NCBI RefSeq assembly: GCF_028689785.1
Contig: NZ_JAQVCN010000056.1
Span: forward strand, 1-32,582
Direction: 5' to 3'
DNA from: Zoogloea sp.
Lineage (GTDB): Bacteria; Pseudomonadota; Gammaproteobacteria; Burkholderiales; Rhodocyclaceae
DNA: 32,582 nucleotides
Under the pieces are notes generated by a model. That model saw nothing but the letters and a program-made list of their open reading frames with translations. It searched no databases and had not been told where the DNA came from. Each line of letters begins with the position of its first letter. The stretch's first letter is position 1. Made by a program: the position numbers and the translations under genes. Shown one piece after another: positions 1 through 7,050 of the stretch.

Positions 1-129
1 CGCATCGAAGACGTGGAGCCCGAGCGCTTCGGCGCCGTGCTGTGGATCAGCCACCGCCCCGAACCCGCCGCCCTGGCCCCGCGCCTGGCCGGCAAGCGGG
101 TGGTGTATCGCCCGCCGGTGACCCCATGA
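1..129 (+). CDS. CbiG N-terminal/central part, 3' end only (cobalt-precorrin-5A hydrolase half)
   Basis: The window opens inside a reading frame that runs 42 codons to a TGA at 127-129. The visible end reads as a strand-rich tail finishing VVYRPP. In full-length CbiG the same kind of segment (VVYRPP or similar) sits directly before the GIGCDRGT motif that opens the C-terminal domain, and here the next gene begins with GIGCDRDT. I therefore infer that this is the N-terminal/central half of a CbiG split into two genes. CbiG opens the delta-lactone ring and releases acetaldehyde in the early-cobalt cobalamin route. The stop overlaps the next start in ATGA, so translation is probably coupled. Only the last 42 residues are visible, so the identity rests mainly on the neighbour. 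Confidence 0.6.
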   Translation, partial: RIEDVEPERFGAVLWISHRPEPAALAPRLAGKRVVYRPPVTP

Positions 130-533
130 GTTCCGTCGGCCCAATCTCCCTGGGCATCGGCTGCGACCGGGACACACCGGCCTCCACCCTGGCCTGGGCT
201 GTAGTGGAAGCACTGGCCGCCTGTCAGGCCCGCCTGGAAGACGTGGTCGCCGTGGCGAGCATAGACCTCAAGGCGGACGAACCCGGACTACAGGCGCTCG
301 CCCGCTGGCAGGGCTGGACCATCCAGTTCTACCCCGCCGCCGAATTGGCCGCCGTACCCGTGCCGCGGCCTTCGGCGACTGTTCTCAAGTACACCGGCAC
401 CCCCTCGGTCTCCGAGGCCGCTGCCCTGCTTGCAGCAGGTGCAGACATGAGCCAGTTGCTGCTGGAAAAGCACAAGTACCGCGGCCCTGACGGCCGCCAT
501 GCCACCGTTTCGATAGCAAGGATTCCCCAATGA
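126..533 (+). CDS. CbiG C-terminal domain / CobE-like protein
   Basis: This 135-residue protein matches the CbiG C-terminal (CobE-like) domain. It has GIGCDRDTP near residue 10, then SIDLKADEPGL followed by a long helix, and SVSEAAAL near residue 95, the usual order in this family. It completes the cobalt-precorrin-5A hydrolase whose other half is encoded just upstream. I chose the ATG at 126 because it overlaps the previous stop (ATGA) and puts the conserved GIGC motif at the N-terminus. The frame is open further upstream, but the extra residues are Pro/Arg-rich and look non-coding. The 3' end overlaps the next gene by ATGA at 530-533. A separate CobE-like protein is known in aerobic-pathway bacteria, so the name CobE is an alternative. 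Confidence 0.8.
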   Translation: MSSVGPISLGIGCDRDTPASTLAWAVVEALAACQARLEDVVAVASIDLKADEPGLQALARWQGWTIQFYPAAELAAVPVPRPSATVLKYTGTPSVSEAAALLAAGADMSQLLLEKHKYRGPDGRHATVSIARIPQ

Positions 534-1513
534 ACGACACCCCCACCCCCCGTGGCCGGATCATGCTGGTCGGCCTTGGTCCGGGCAGCCATGCGCATCT
601 CACCGCCCGCGCCCGCGAGGCCATCGCCGAGGCCGACACGGTCATCGGCTATGTCACCTACATCCGCCTGGTGGCCGACCTGCTGGAGGGCAAGGAGGTC
701 ATCAAGAAATCAATGACCGAGGAGCTCGATCGGGCCATCGAAGCCTTCGAGCGCGCCCGCCAGGGCCGCAAGGTAGCCCTGATATCTTCCGGCGACGCGG
801 GCGTGTATGGCATGGCCGGCCCCACCTTCGAGGTGCTGTTCCAGGCCGGCTGGACACCGGATTCAGACATCGACGTGGAGATCATCCCCGGCGCCTCGGC
901 CCTCAACACCTGCGCCGCGCTGGTGGGCGCGCCACTGACCCACGATTTCTGCGCCATCAGCCTGTCCGATCTGCTCACCCCCTGGCCGGTGATCGCCCGG
1001 CGCCTCGACGCAGTGGCCGCCGCCGACTTCGTGGTAGCCCTCTACAACCCCAAGAGCGGTCGCCGCACCCGCCAGATCGTCGAGGCCCAGCGCCTCTTCC
1101 TGCGCCATCGCCACCCGGACACACCGGTGGCCATCGTCAAGTCGGCCTACCGCCCAAAGCAACGCGTCGAGCTCACCACCCTTTCACGGATGATCGAAGC
1201 CGACATCGGCATGCTGTCCACCGTGCTCATCGGCAACTCCAACACCTTCATCCGCCACGGCCTGATGGTCACGCCCCGCGGCTACGCCAACAAATATGAC
1301 GTGAACAGCGGCGCCACCCGTGACGGAGAAAGAGCCGGCCGCTCCCTGTCCACCGGCCTGGACGGCTGGCTGGCCAGCCTGCGGGCCAGCGGCTCCAGCG
1401 CCCAGGAACTGGCAGCCGAACACCGCCTGCCCGAGGACTACATCGCCGCCCTTCTGGCCGAGGCCCCCGACGCCGACAACGCAACCCCGGACACCGAAGA
1501 GGCGACGGCATGA
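530..1513 (+). CDS. cobJ: Precorrin-3B / cobalt-precorrin-3B C17-methyltransferase (CobJ/CbiH) with C-terminal tail
   Basis: A 327-residue SAM-dependent tetrapyrrole methylase that methylates C17 during corrin ring contraction. The N-terminal VGLGPG loop, the [12 protein letters not shown] segment, IPGASALN and VALYNPKS are family hallmarks and fill residues 10-250. Because CbiG halves lie immediately upstream, the cobalt-first CbiH-type reaction is more likely than the oxygen-dependent one; this is inference. The family usually ends near residue 245-260. Here about 50-70 more residues follow, including a helical stretch from about 275 ([12 protein letters not shown]) and an acidic end. The tail has no cysteines, so it is not the Fe-S extension known in some CbiH proteins. 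The start overlaps the upstream stop and the stop overlaps the ferredoxin start. Confidence 0.92.
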   Translation: MNDTPTPRGRIMLVGLGPGSHAHLTARAREAIAEADTVIGYVTYIRLVADLLEGKEVIKKSMTEELDRAIEAFERARQGRKVALISSGDAGVYGMAGPTFEVLFQAGWTPDSDIDVEIIPGASALNTCAALVGAPLTHDFCAISLSDLLTPWPVIARRLDAVAAADFVVALYNPKSGRRTRQIVEAQRLFLRHRHPDTPVAIVKSAYRPKQRVELTTLSRMIEADIGMLSTVLIGNSNTFIRHGLMVTPRGYANKYDVNSGATRDGERAGRSLSTGLDGWLASLRASGSSAQELAAEHRLPEDYIAALLAEAPDADNATPDTEEATA

Positions 1514-1854
1514 GCCCCCCCATCAAACCGACCATCGGCAGCTACCGCCGCCACCTTCTGGTGTGCACCGGCCCGCGCTGCGCTTCCGACGGGCAGGCCC
1601 AATCCCTCTTCGACAGCCTCGGCGCCCGTTTCAAGGCCGCCGGACTCGACCAGGGCGCGCTCCGCGTCAAGCGCAGCCGAGCCGCCTGCTTTGCCGCTTG
1701 CAAGGGCGGCCCCATCCTGTGCGTGCAGCCCGACGGGACTTGGTATTACGGCGTCACCGATGCGGTGATGGACCGCATCATCACCGAACACCTGGTAGGC
1801 GGCGAACCTGTGCACGAGCATGTCTTCCATCAGGCAGAAAACACCGACGGCTGA
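1510..1854 (+). CDS. Thioredoxin-like [2Fe-2S] ferredoxin domain protein in the cobalamin operon
   Basis: A 114-residue protein with the four-cysteine pattern of thioredoxin-like [2Fe-2S] ferredoxins: C19 and C24 in CTGPRC, and C60 and C64 in CFAAC. A WYYGV strand and a C-terminal helix follow, as in the NuoE-like fold. It has no signal peptide, so it should act in the cytoplasm. Its ATG lies in the ATGA that ends the methyltransferase gene, which points to co-translation and a role in the same pathway. A plausible job is electron supply or redox control for a corrin-ring step such as ring contraction or cobalt reduction, but nothing in the sequence fixes the partner. A His/Glu-rich tail (HEHVFH) follows the domain. 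Confidence 0.82.
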   Translation: MSPPIKPTIGSYRRHLLVCTGPRCASDGQAQSLFDSLGARFKAAGLDQGALRVKRSRAACFAACKGGPILCVQPDGTWYYGVTDAVMDRIITEHLVGGEPVHEHVFHQAENTDG

Positions 1855-1889
1855 GGCAGAACAGGTTTTGCAAAGCCAAGAAGCCCCGT

Positions 1890-1971
1890 GGGGTCGAATT
1901 CACTCGACCGCCGACTCCGATCAAAGGCAGGCCGATGACCCAGCGCCTGATGATCGAATAAATTCGACCCC
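1890..1971. repeat. Inverted pair of REP-like palindromic elements
   Basis: Two 20-base elements, 1890-1909 and 1952-1971, lie in opposite orientation 42 bases apart. They agree at all but three positions; the shared core is GGGGTCGAATT, a short variable middle, then TCGA. Each copy is partly self-complementary (TCGA at both ends of the core), so single copies and the pair can form hairpins. This is the layout of bacterial REP/BIME elements. The stretch 1855-2035 shows no other gene; I see no cobalamin-riboswitch box. A role as transcript end or stability element for the cobalamin operon is possible but unproven. Confidence 0.6.
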
Positions 1972-2035
1972 GCCGAGAAAGCCGCGGAGCCCAAGGGGCC
2001 GAACGCCTTCAAACTGAGAACAGCACGCTGAATCC

Positions 2036-3487
2036 ATGAAGCACCCTGCCCTCCGCGTACTCCACCTGGCCCACCGCTGGCTCGGCATCTGTGCCGGGCT
2101 GCTGGTGCTGGGCTGGTTCCTGTCCGGGCTGGTGATGCTCTACATCCCTTTTCCCAAGCTGGATACGGAAACCCGCTTGGCCCGCCTGACACCCCTGCGT
2201 GCCGACGCCATTCAAGTGAGCCCCGCCGACGCGGCCCTCGCCTGCCCGGCCACGCCCAGAGGCGGGCGCATCGCCATGAGCGCAGAGCGCCCGGTCTACC
2301 ACTTTTCCACCCGTGAGGGCGCATGCAGCGTGTGGGCTGACACGGGCGTCACGGTAGGCCCCGTGGGCGCAGCGCAGGCCAGCGAGGCGGCCCGAGCCTT
2401 TCTGCCCGATACGCCCCTGGCCGGCCCCGAGACAGTGGACCGCGATCAATGGACGATCTATGCCACCTACAACGCCCATCGCCCACTCTACCTGCTGAAG
2501 GCCGATGATGCGGCCGGCACCGAGCTCTACGTGTCATCCCGCAGCGGCGAGGTGGTCAATCGCACCACCCGGTTCGAGCGGGTGGCGGGCTGGCTGGGTA
2601 CTGTGCCACATTGGCTCTACTTCACCCCACTGCGCGGCGAGGACACCCGCAACTGGCGCCTGCTGGTGCTGTGGCTGCCTCCGGTGGCGTTCCTCACCGT
2701 GCTCCTCGGCCTGACCCTGGGCATTCAGCGCCTGCGTCTGCGCCGTCGCTATCCCCGCGGGCAGGTCACACCCTACCGGGGTCTCAAACGCTGGCATCAC
2801 CTGTTCGGCCTGGGGGCAGGCGGGCTGGCCCTCACCTGGCTGCTGTCGGGCTGGCTGTCCAATCACCCCTTCGGCCTGCTGGCCTTCAGCAGTCTGCCCC
2901 CGGGCAGTGCCGAAAGCCTGGCGGGCGGCACCTTCAAACCCTCCGCCGATGTGGACCTGCTGCGCCGCCAGCTGGCCCATGCTCCCGACGCCCGGGAAGC
3001 CGAGTGGTACCGCTTTGCCGGGCGAAGCTACCTGGAGATCCGCAGCCCCGGCGGCAGCCAACGCATCGACGACAGTGCCGGGCCTGCCCAGCCCTTTGCG
3101 GTAGACACCCTGGCCACCGCTGTCAGCGCCATCGAAGGCCGTCCGGTGGCCCGTGCCGAGCTGATCCACCAGCCCGACCTCTATCACTACGGCCGACGCA
3201 ACCCGGCAGTGCTCCCCGCCGCCCGCATCCGTCTGGCCGACGCCCAGGACACCATCTGGTACCTGGACCCGGCCAGCGGCCGCGTGCTGGCCCGCATCGA
3301 CAACGCCAACCGCCTGCATCGCTGGATTTTCAACGGCCTGCACCGGCTCGACTTCCCGCCCCTGGCAAGCCTCCCCGCCCTGCGCGAAGCCCTCATCACG
3401 CTGCTATGCGCCCTCGGCATCACCCTCGCCAGTACCGGCTGCCTGCTCGGCTGGCGACGCCTGCGCCATCGCAAGCCCACCCCCTAA
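2036..3487 (+). CDS. PepSY-associated membrane protein (PepSY_TM family)
   Basis: A 483-residue inner-membrane protein with four hydrophobic segments at about 17-37, 209-230, 253-277 and 451-473, and two large periplasmic regions between segments 1-2 and 3-4. The HRWLGICAG start, the LHRWIFNGLHRLDFP motif before the last helix and the PepSY-like strands (LYVSSRSGEVVNR; WYLDPASGRVLARI) are typical of PepSY_TM proteins, which often accompany TonB-dependent receptors and can act as membrane reductases for metal-chelate uptake. Several membrane histidines (the two HRW motifs, HWLYF) could bind heme; this is inference from the family. The TonB-dependent receptor starts 20 bases downstream, so the two are probably one operon. 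The ATG at 2036 has no strong ribosome site, but homologues start with the same MK..LR.LHL..RW pattern. Confidence 0.85.
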   Translation: MKHPALRVLHLAHRWLGICAGLLVLGWFLSGLVMLYIPFPKLDTETRLARLTPLRADAIQVSPADAALACPATPRGGRIAMSAERPVYHFSTREGACSVWADTGVTVGPVGAAQASEAARAFLPDTPLAGPETVDRDQWTIYATYNAHRPLYLLKADDAAGTELYVSSRSGEVVNRTTRFERVAGWLGTVPHWLYFTPLRGEDTRNWRLLVLWLPPVAFLTVLLGLTLGIQRLRLRRRYPRGQVTPYRGLKRWHHLFGLGAGGLALTWLLSGWLSNHPFGLLAFSSLPPGSAESLAGGTFKPSADVDLLRRQLAHAPDAREAEWYRFAGRSYLEIRSPGGSQRIDDSAGPAQPFAVDTLATAVSAIEGRPVARAELIHQPDLYHYGRRNPAVLPAARIRLADAQDTIWYLDPASGRVLARIDNANRLHRWIFNGLHRLDFPPLASLPALREALITLLCALGITLASTGCLLGWRRLRHRKPTP

Positions 3488-3507
3488 TCCCTTAAGGAAA
3501 CGCCCCC

Positions 3508-5616
3508 ATGCCACATCTCATCGACCGCCCCCTTGCAGGCGCTCTGGCCCTTCTTGTATCCGGCCTAGGCGGAGCCGCCCACGCCGCGGGTGTTCCAACC
3601 CTCCAGGAAGTCACCGTCACCCCCCGCCAGCAGGATCTGATCGGCGTCGCCGATTCATCCACCGAGGGCACAGTGACCGCCGCCCAGCTGCGCAACCGGC
3701 CCCTGCTGCGCCCGGCCGAAGCCCTCGAGACCGTACCCGGCATGATCGTCACCCAGCACTCTGGGGACGGCAAAGCCAACCAGTACTTCCTGCGCGGCTT
3801 CAACCTGGACCACGGCAGCGACTTTGCCACCCACGTCATGGGCATGCCGGTGAACATGGCCAGCCACGCCCACGGCCAGGGCTACATGGATCTCAACTTT
3901 CTGATGCCCGAGCTGATCCAGGGCATTGCCTACCGCAAGGGCGTGTATGCCGCCGAAGATGGCGACTTCGCCACCACTGGCTCGGCGCGCATCGACTACC
4001 GACGCCGGCTGGAGCAGCCCTTCGTGGAGTTCGGGCTCGGCCAGAACGGCTACCAGCGCCTGATGGCCGCCGGCAGCCGCGCCCTGGGCGAAGAAGGCGA
4101 CGGCCGCCAACTGCTGGTAGCCGCCGAACTGATGGGTTACGACGGCCCCTGGACCCAACCCGAAAACCTGCAGCGCCGCAACCTGCTGCTGCGCCTCTCT
4201 GACGGCAGCACCAGCCACGGCTACGCCATCACGGCCATGAGCTACAGCGCCCACTGGACAGCCACCGAGCACGTCCCCGAGCGAGCCATCCGCTCCGGTG
4301 AGATCGACCGCTACGGCGCCCTGTCGCCCCGAGATGGCGGCCGCACCCGGCGCAACAGCCTGTCGGCCGAATGGGCCCGGCTCGGCGAAGACAGCGCCAC
4401 CCGGACCAGCGCCTATGTGATCGACTACGGCCTCAACCTGTACTCGGCGCCGTCGGGCTACATCAGCGGCCTGCAGGGCGATCAGCACGAACAGGCTGAC
4501 AGCCGCGTCGTGTGGGGCGGCGAGGCCCGCCACACCTGGCTGCTGGGCCCGGCCCTGCGCGACACCGAACTCAGCGTGGGCACCCGCCTGCGCCAGGACC
4601 GCATCGGCCGGGTCGGCCTCTTTAGCACCGAGGGGCGCAGGCGCACCGGCACCGTCCGCGAGGACCGCATCACCGAAACCGCCCTGGCCGCCTATCTCGA
4701 AGCCCGTACCCAATGGTCACCCTGGCTGCGCAGCACCCTGGCCCTGCGCCGGGACGAAATCTCTGCCGACGTCACCGCCCTCGGCGGGCAATACAACATG
4801 GGCAATGGGGGCAGCGTGCGCGGCGGCCAGACCAGCCCCAAGCTGGGCATCGTGCTCGGCCCCTTCAACCTGGCCGGCAGTACCGAGTTCTACGCCAACT
4901 GGGGGCATGGCTTCCACAGCAACGACACCCGCGGCGCCACCAGCCACACCAACCCCGCCGACGGCAGCCCCATCGACCGGGTACCCCTGATCGCCCGCGC
5001 CCGGGGTGCAGAGCTGGGCGTACGCGCGGCCCCCTTGCCGGGCTGGAATACCAGCCTGACGGTATGGCAGATGGCACTGGCCTCCGAGCTGGTCTTCATC
5101 GGTGACGAAGGCATCACCGAACCCCGCGGAGCCTCCCGCCGCCACGGGCTGGAGTGGTCCAACTACGTGACGCCGGCTGACGGCCTCATCATCGACGCCG
5201 ACCTGGCCTTGTCGAAGGCCCGCTTCAGGCATCCCGTGGGCGGTGGAGACCACGTCCCCAATGCCATCCCCCTGACCGCTTCGGTGGGCATCAGTGCCGA
5301 CCAGGGCGGCCCCTGGCATGGCGGCCTGCGCTTTCGCTACCTGGGCGCCTACGCCCTGGAAGAAAGCGGCGAGCACAAATCCACCCCGTTCTGGACTGCC
5401 AACCTCAAGCTTGGCTACCGCGTCTCGAAACAGTTGCAGCTGAGCGCGGACGTGCTGAACCTGTTCAATCGCCACGCCAACGACATTGAATACTGGGGTG
5501 GCGCGTGCACGCGCAATGAGACCCTGAGCGGCAGTTGCAATGGCGGTATCGACGGCCGCCTGGTCCACCCGCTGGAGCCACGCAGCCTGCGCCTGGCCTT
5601 GCGCCTGGGCTTCTGA
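3508..5616 (+). CDS. TonB-dependent outer-membrane receptor
   Basis: A 702-residue receptor. A signal peptide (positive start, ALALLVSGLG, AHA cleavage near residue 26) is followed by LQEVTVTPRQQ as the probable TonB box, then a plug domain (PAEALETVPGMIV, FLRGFNLDHGSD) and a long beta-barrel ending LRLALRLGF with terminal Phe, as needed for Bam insertion. AAGG-type ribosome site TTAAGGAAA lies just upstream. The plug has a histidine-rich stretch (NMASHAHGQGYMD) that could contact a metal or chelate. The substrate is not readable from sequence. Position next to cobalamin synthesis genes and behind a PepSY protein suggests a metal, metallophore or corrinoid; a siderophore is an equally fair guess. 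Confidence 0.9.
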   Translation: MPHLIDRPLAGALALLVSGLGGAAHAAGVPTLQEVTVTPRQQDLIGVADSSTEGTVTAAQLRNRPLLRPAEALETVPGMIVTQHSGDGKANQYFLRGFNLDHGSDFATHVMGMPVNMASHAHGQGYMDLNFLMPELIQGIAYRKGVYAAEDGDFATTGSARIDYRRRLEQPFVEFGLGQNGYQRLMAAGSRALGEEGDGRQLLVAAELMGYDGPWTQPENLQRRNLLLRLSDGSTSHGYAITAMSYSAHWTATEHVPERAIRSGEIDRYGALSPRDGGRTRRNSLSAEWARLGEDSATRTSAYVIDYGLNLYSAPSGYISGLQGDQHEQADSRVVWGGEARHTWLLGPALRDTELSVGTRLRQDRIGRVGLFSTEGRRRTGTVREDRITETALAAYLEARTQWSPWLRSTLALRRDEISADVTALGGQYNMGNGGSVRGGQTSPKLGIVLGPFNLAGSTEFYANWGHGFHSNDTRGATSHTNPADGSPIDRVPLIARARGAELGVRAAPLPGWNTSLTVWQMALASELVFIGDEGITEPRGASRRHGLEWSNYVTPADGLIIDADLALSKARFRHPVGGGDHVPNAIPLTASVGISADQGGPWHGGLRFRYLGAYALEESGEHKSTPFWTANLKLGYRVSKQLQLSADVLNLFNRHANDIEYWGGACTRNETLSGSCNGGIDGRLVHPLEPRSLRLALRLGF

Positions 5617-5623
5617 CCCTCCC

Positions 5624-5649
5624 GCCGGCCCGGCCCTCAGCGGGCCGGC
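5624..5649. terminator. Bidirectional hairpin between convergent genes
   Basis: A perfect 9-bp stem (GCCGGCCCG with CGGGCCGGC, 5624-5632 and 5641-5649) closes an 8-base loop. It lies 8 bases after the receptor stop and overlaps the last codons of the convergent ynfA. There is no T-run, so it may be a weak or factor-aided terminator. Confidence 0.4.
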
Positions 5650-5966
5650 TGCAGCGCAATTACGGCCATACCTGCAAGGGCAATGGCCGCTCCGACCGCG
5701 TCCCAGCGGGTCAACGCCACCCCGTCCACAAAGCGCAGCCACAGCAGCGCCACGGCGATATACATGCCCCCATAGGCAGCATAGGTACGCCCCGCTGCAG
5801 TGGGATGCAGGGTGAGCAGCCAGGCAAACAGCGCCAGTGCAGCCGCCGCGGGCAACAGCCACAGCACGCTCCGCCCCTGCCGTAACACAAGCCAAGGGAG
5901 GTAGCAGCCGATAATCTCCATCAGGGCCGTCAGCGCAAATAACGCAGCCATCCGCAGGACTTCCAT
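5637..5966 (-). CDS. ynfA: YnfA family small membrane protein
   Basis: A 109-residue protein with four hydrophobic helices and the family signatures [10 protein letters not shown] near the N-terminus, [15 protein letters not shown] in the third helix and [11 protein letters not shown] in the fourth. The length matches YnfA (108 residues in E. coli). The family resembles small multidrug resistance transporters; its physiological substrate is not settled. The ATG at 5964-5966 was chosen because it gives the family length; a further ATG five codons later is possible, and an upstream in-frame ATG would add a Cys/Arg-rich stretch unlike the family. It stands alone and converges on the TonB-dependent receptor gene. 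Confidence 0.88.
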   Translation of the reverse strand: MEVLRMAALFALTALMEIIGCYLPWLVLRQGRSVLWLLPAAAALALFAWLLTLHPTAAGRTYAAYGGMYIAVALLWLRFVDGVALTRWDAVGAAIALAGMAVIALQPAR

Positions 5967-6075
5967 GATGACTCTCCGGCAGGCACACGGGCACCACCTC
6001 GACGCGGCGGGCCACACACAAGAAAACGGCCCGCACAAAGGGCGAGCCGGACTGAACGAACAACATGCAGATTAC

Positions 6076-6163
6076 TGGCGGAAGAGGTGAGATTCGAACT
6101 CACGGATGGTTTCCCATCGCCGGTTTTCAAGACCGGTGCAATCGACCACTCTGCCACTCTTCC
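6076..6163 (-). tRNA. tRNA-Ser (anticodon UGA)
   Basis: The minus strand reads GGAAGAG at the 5' end pairing with CTCTTCC near the 3' end, then the discriminator G and an encoded CCA (6076-6078). The T-loop contains GTTCGAATC. The anticodon loop CTTGAAA, closed by a CCGGT/ACCGG stem, gives UGA at 6127-6129. A long variable arm is present between the anticodon and T arms, as expected for a class II serine tRNA. The length of 88 bases including CCA is normal. Confidence 0.95.
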
Positions 6164-6174
6164 CGAGGGCGCGA

Positions 6175-6202
6175 ATTCTAGCACGAGCCCGGCTCAGGCC
6201 AA
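6175..6202 (-). promoter_or_regulatory. Candidate promoter of tRNA-Ser
   Basis: On the minus strand TTGGCC (6197-6202) and TAGAAT (6175-6180) are 16 bases apart, and the hexamer nearest the gene matches the -10 consensus at five of six positions. The bases between it and the tRNA are GC-rich (TCGCGCCC), like the discriminators of stringently controlled stable-RNA promoters. The start site would fall about five bases before the mature tRNA. Confidence 0.45.
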
Positions 6203-6222
6203 ATGCCGTGCAGGCAACGCGG

Positions 6223-6251
6223 TTGAAACTTATTTGGGGCTCCGCTACTCT
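6223..6251 (+). promoter_or_regulatory. Candidate sigma-70 promoter of the Bax-inhibitor-1 family gene
   Basis: TTGAAA (6223-6228) and TACTCT (6246-6251) are separated by 17 bases. The start site would fall near 6258, leaving a leader of about 38 bases that contains the strong GGAGGA ribosome site at 6285-6290. This is a match by eye only. Confidence 0.4.
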
Positions 6252-6295
6252 CAAGCGGTGCAGGCTAACCTGTCATTCAATTCTGGAGGAATTTC

Positions 6296-6985
6296 ATGCA
6301 ACTCGACACTTACGGTCAGCAAACGCAGGTACTGTCGCAAAGCGCCAACCGCGTGCTGCGCAATACCTACATGCTGCTCGCACTCACGATGGTGCCGACC
6401 GTTGCCGGTGCGCTGCTCGGCGTACAGATGCAGTTTTCGTTCATGGCCGGCAGCCCGTTTATCGCCTTCCTGCTGTTCATGGGCATCTCGTTCGCCTTCT
6501 TCTACGGCATCGAGCGCAACAAGAACAACGGTCTGGGCGTGGCTCTGCTGCTGGGCTTCACCTTCTTCATGGGCCTGATGCTCTCGCGCATCCTGCAGGT
6601 TGCCCTGGGCTTCTCCAACGGCGGCTCCATGATCGCCATGGCCGCAGGCGGCACGGGCGCCGTGTTCGCCACCATGGCGAGCATCGCCAGCGTGTCCAAG
6701 CGCGATTTCACCAACATGGGCAAGTTCCTGATGGTAGGCCTGGTGGTGATCCTGCTGGCCGGTGTGGCCAACATCTTCCTGCAGATGCCGGTGCTGCACC
6801 TGGTGATTTCCGCTGCGGTGGTGATGCTGTTCTCGGGCTACCTGCTGTACGACATCAGTAATGTGGTGCGCGGCGGTGAAACCAACTACGTGACGGCCAC
6901 CCTGGCGGTCTACCTGGATGTGTATAACATCTTCGTCGGCCTGCTCAATCTGGTAATGGCCTTCGGCGGCGGCGATCGCGACTGA
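6296..6985 (+). CDS. Bax inhibitor-1 / YccA family membrane protein
   Basis: A 229-residue integral membrane protein with seven hydrophobic segments, beginning after a polar 20-residue N-terminus. The pattern NTYMLLALTM, FFYGIERNKN, DFTNMGKFLMVGL, and the C-terminal GGETNYVTATLAVYLDVYNIF with its acidic residues is that of the BI-1/YccA/YbhL family. E. coli YccA modulates FtsH proteolysis, and some homologues are pH-dependent calcium leak channels; which applies here is unknown. GGAGGA lies 5 bases before the ATG. The gene has its own candidate promoter and a strong terminator, so it looks monocistronic. Confidence 0.9.
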   Translation: MQLDTYGQQTQVLSQSANRVLRNTYMLLALTMVPTVAGALLGVQMQFSFMAGSPFIAFLLFMGISFAFFYGIERNKNNGLGVALLLGFTFFMGLMLSRILQVALGFSNGGSMIAMAAGGTGAVFATMASIASVSKRDFTNMGKFLMVGLVVILLAGVANIFLQMPVLHLVISAAVVMLFSGYLLYDISNVVRGGETNYVTATLAVYLDVYNIFVGLLNLVMAFGGGDRD

Positions 6986-7002
6986 CCGACCCACGCAGCA
7001 GC

Positions 7003-7031
7003 AAAAAAGGCGACCTCCGGGTCGCCTTTTT
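7003..7031. terminator. Bidirectional intrinsic terminator
   Basis: A 7-bp stem (GGCGACC 7009-7015 with GGTCGCC 7020-7026, loop of 4) is flanked by six A on the left and five T on the right. It can end the BI-1 gene on the plus strand and rlmD on the minus strand, whose stop is at 7051. Confidence 0.85.
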
Positions 7032-7050
7032 CATGCCCGCGACACAGGTC

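Noticed and set aside
1855-2035. Possible cobalamin riboswitch between the cobalamin operon and the receptor genes
   Set aside because: I looked for the conserved B12-box and its flanking helices and did not find them; the space is taken by the REP-like pair.
4717-6066. A 449-codon minus-strand frame antisense to the receptor and overlapping ynfA
   Set aside because: The receptor is clearly coding on the plus strand and the true ynfA is in another frame.
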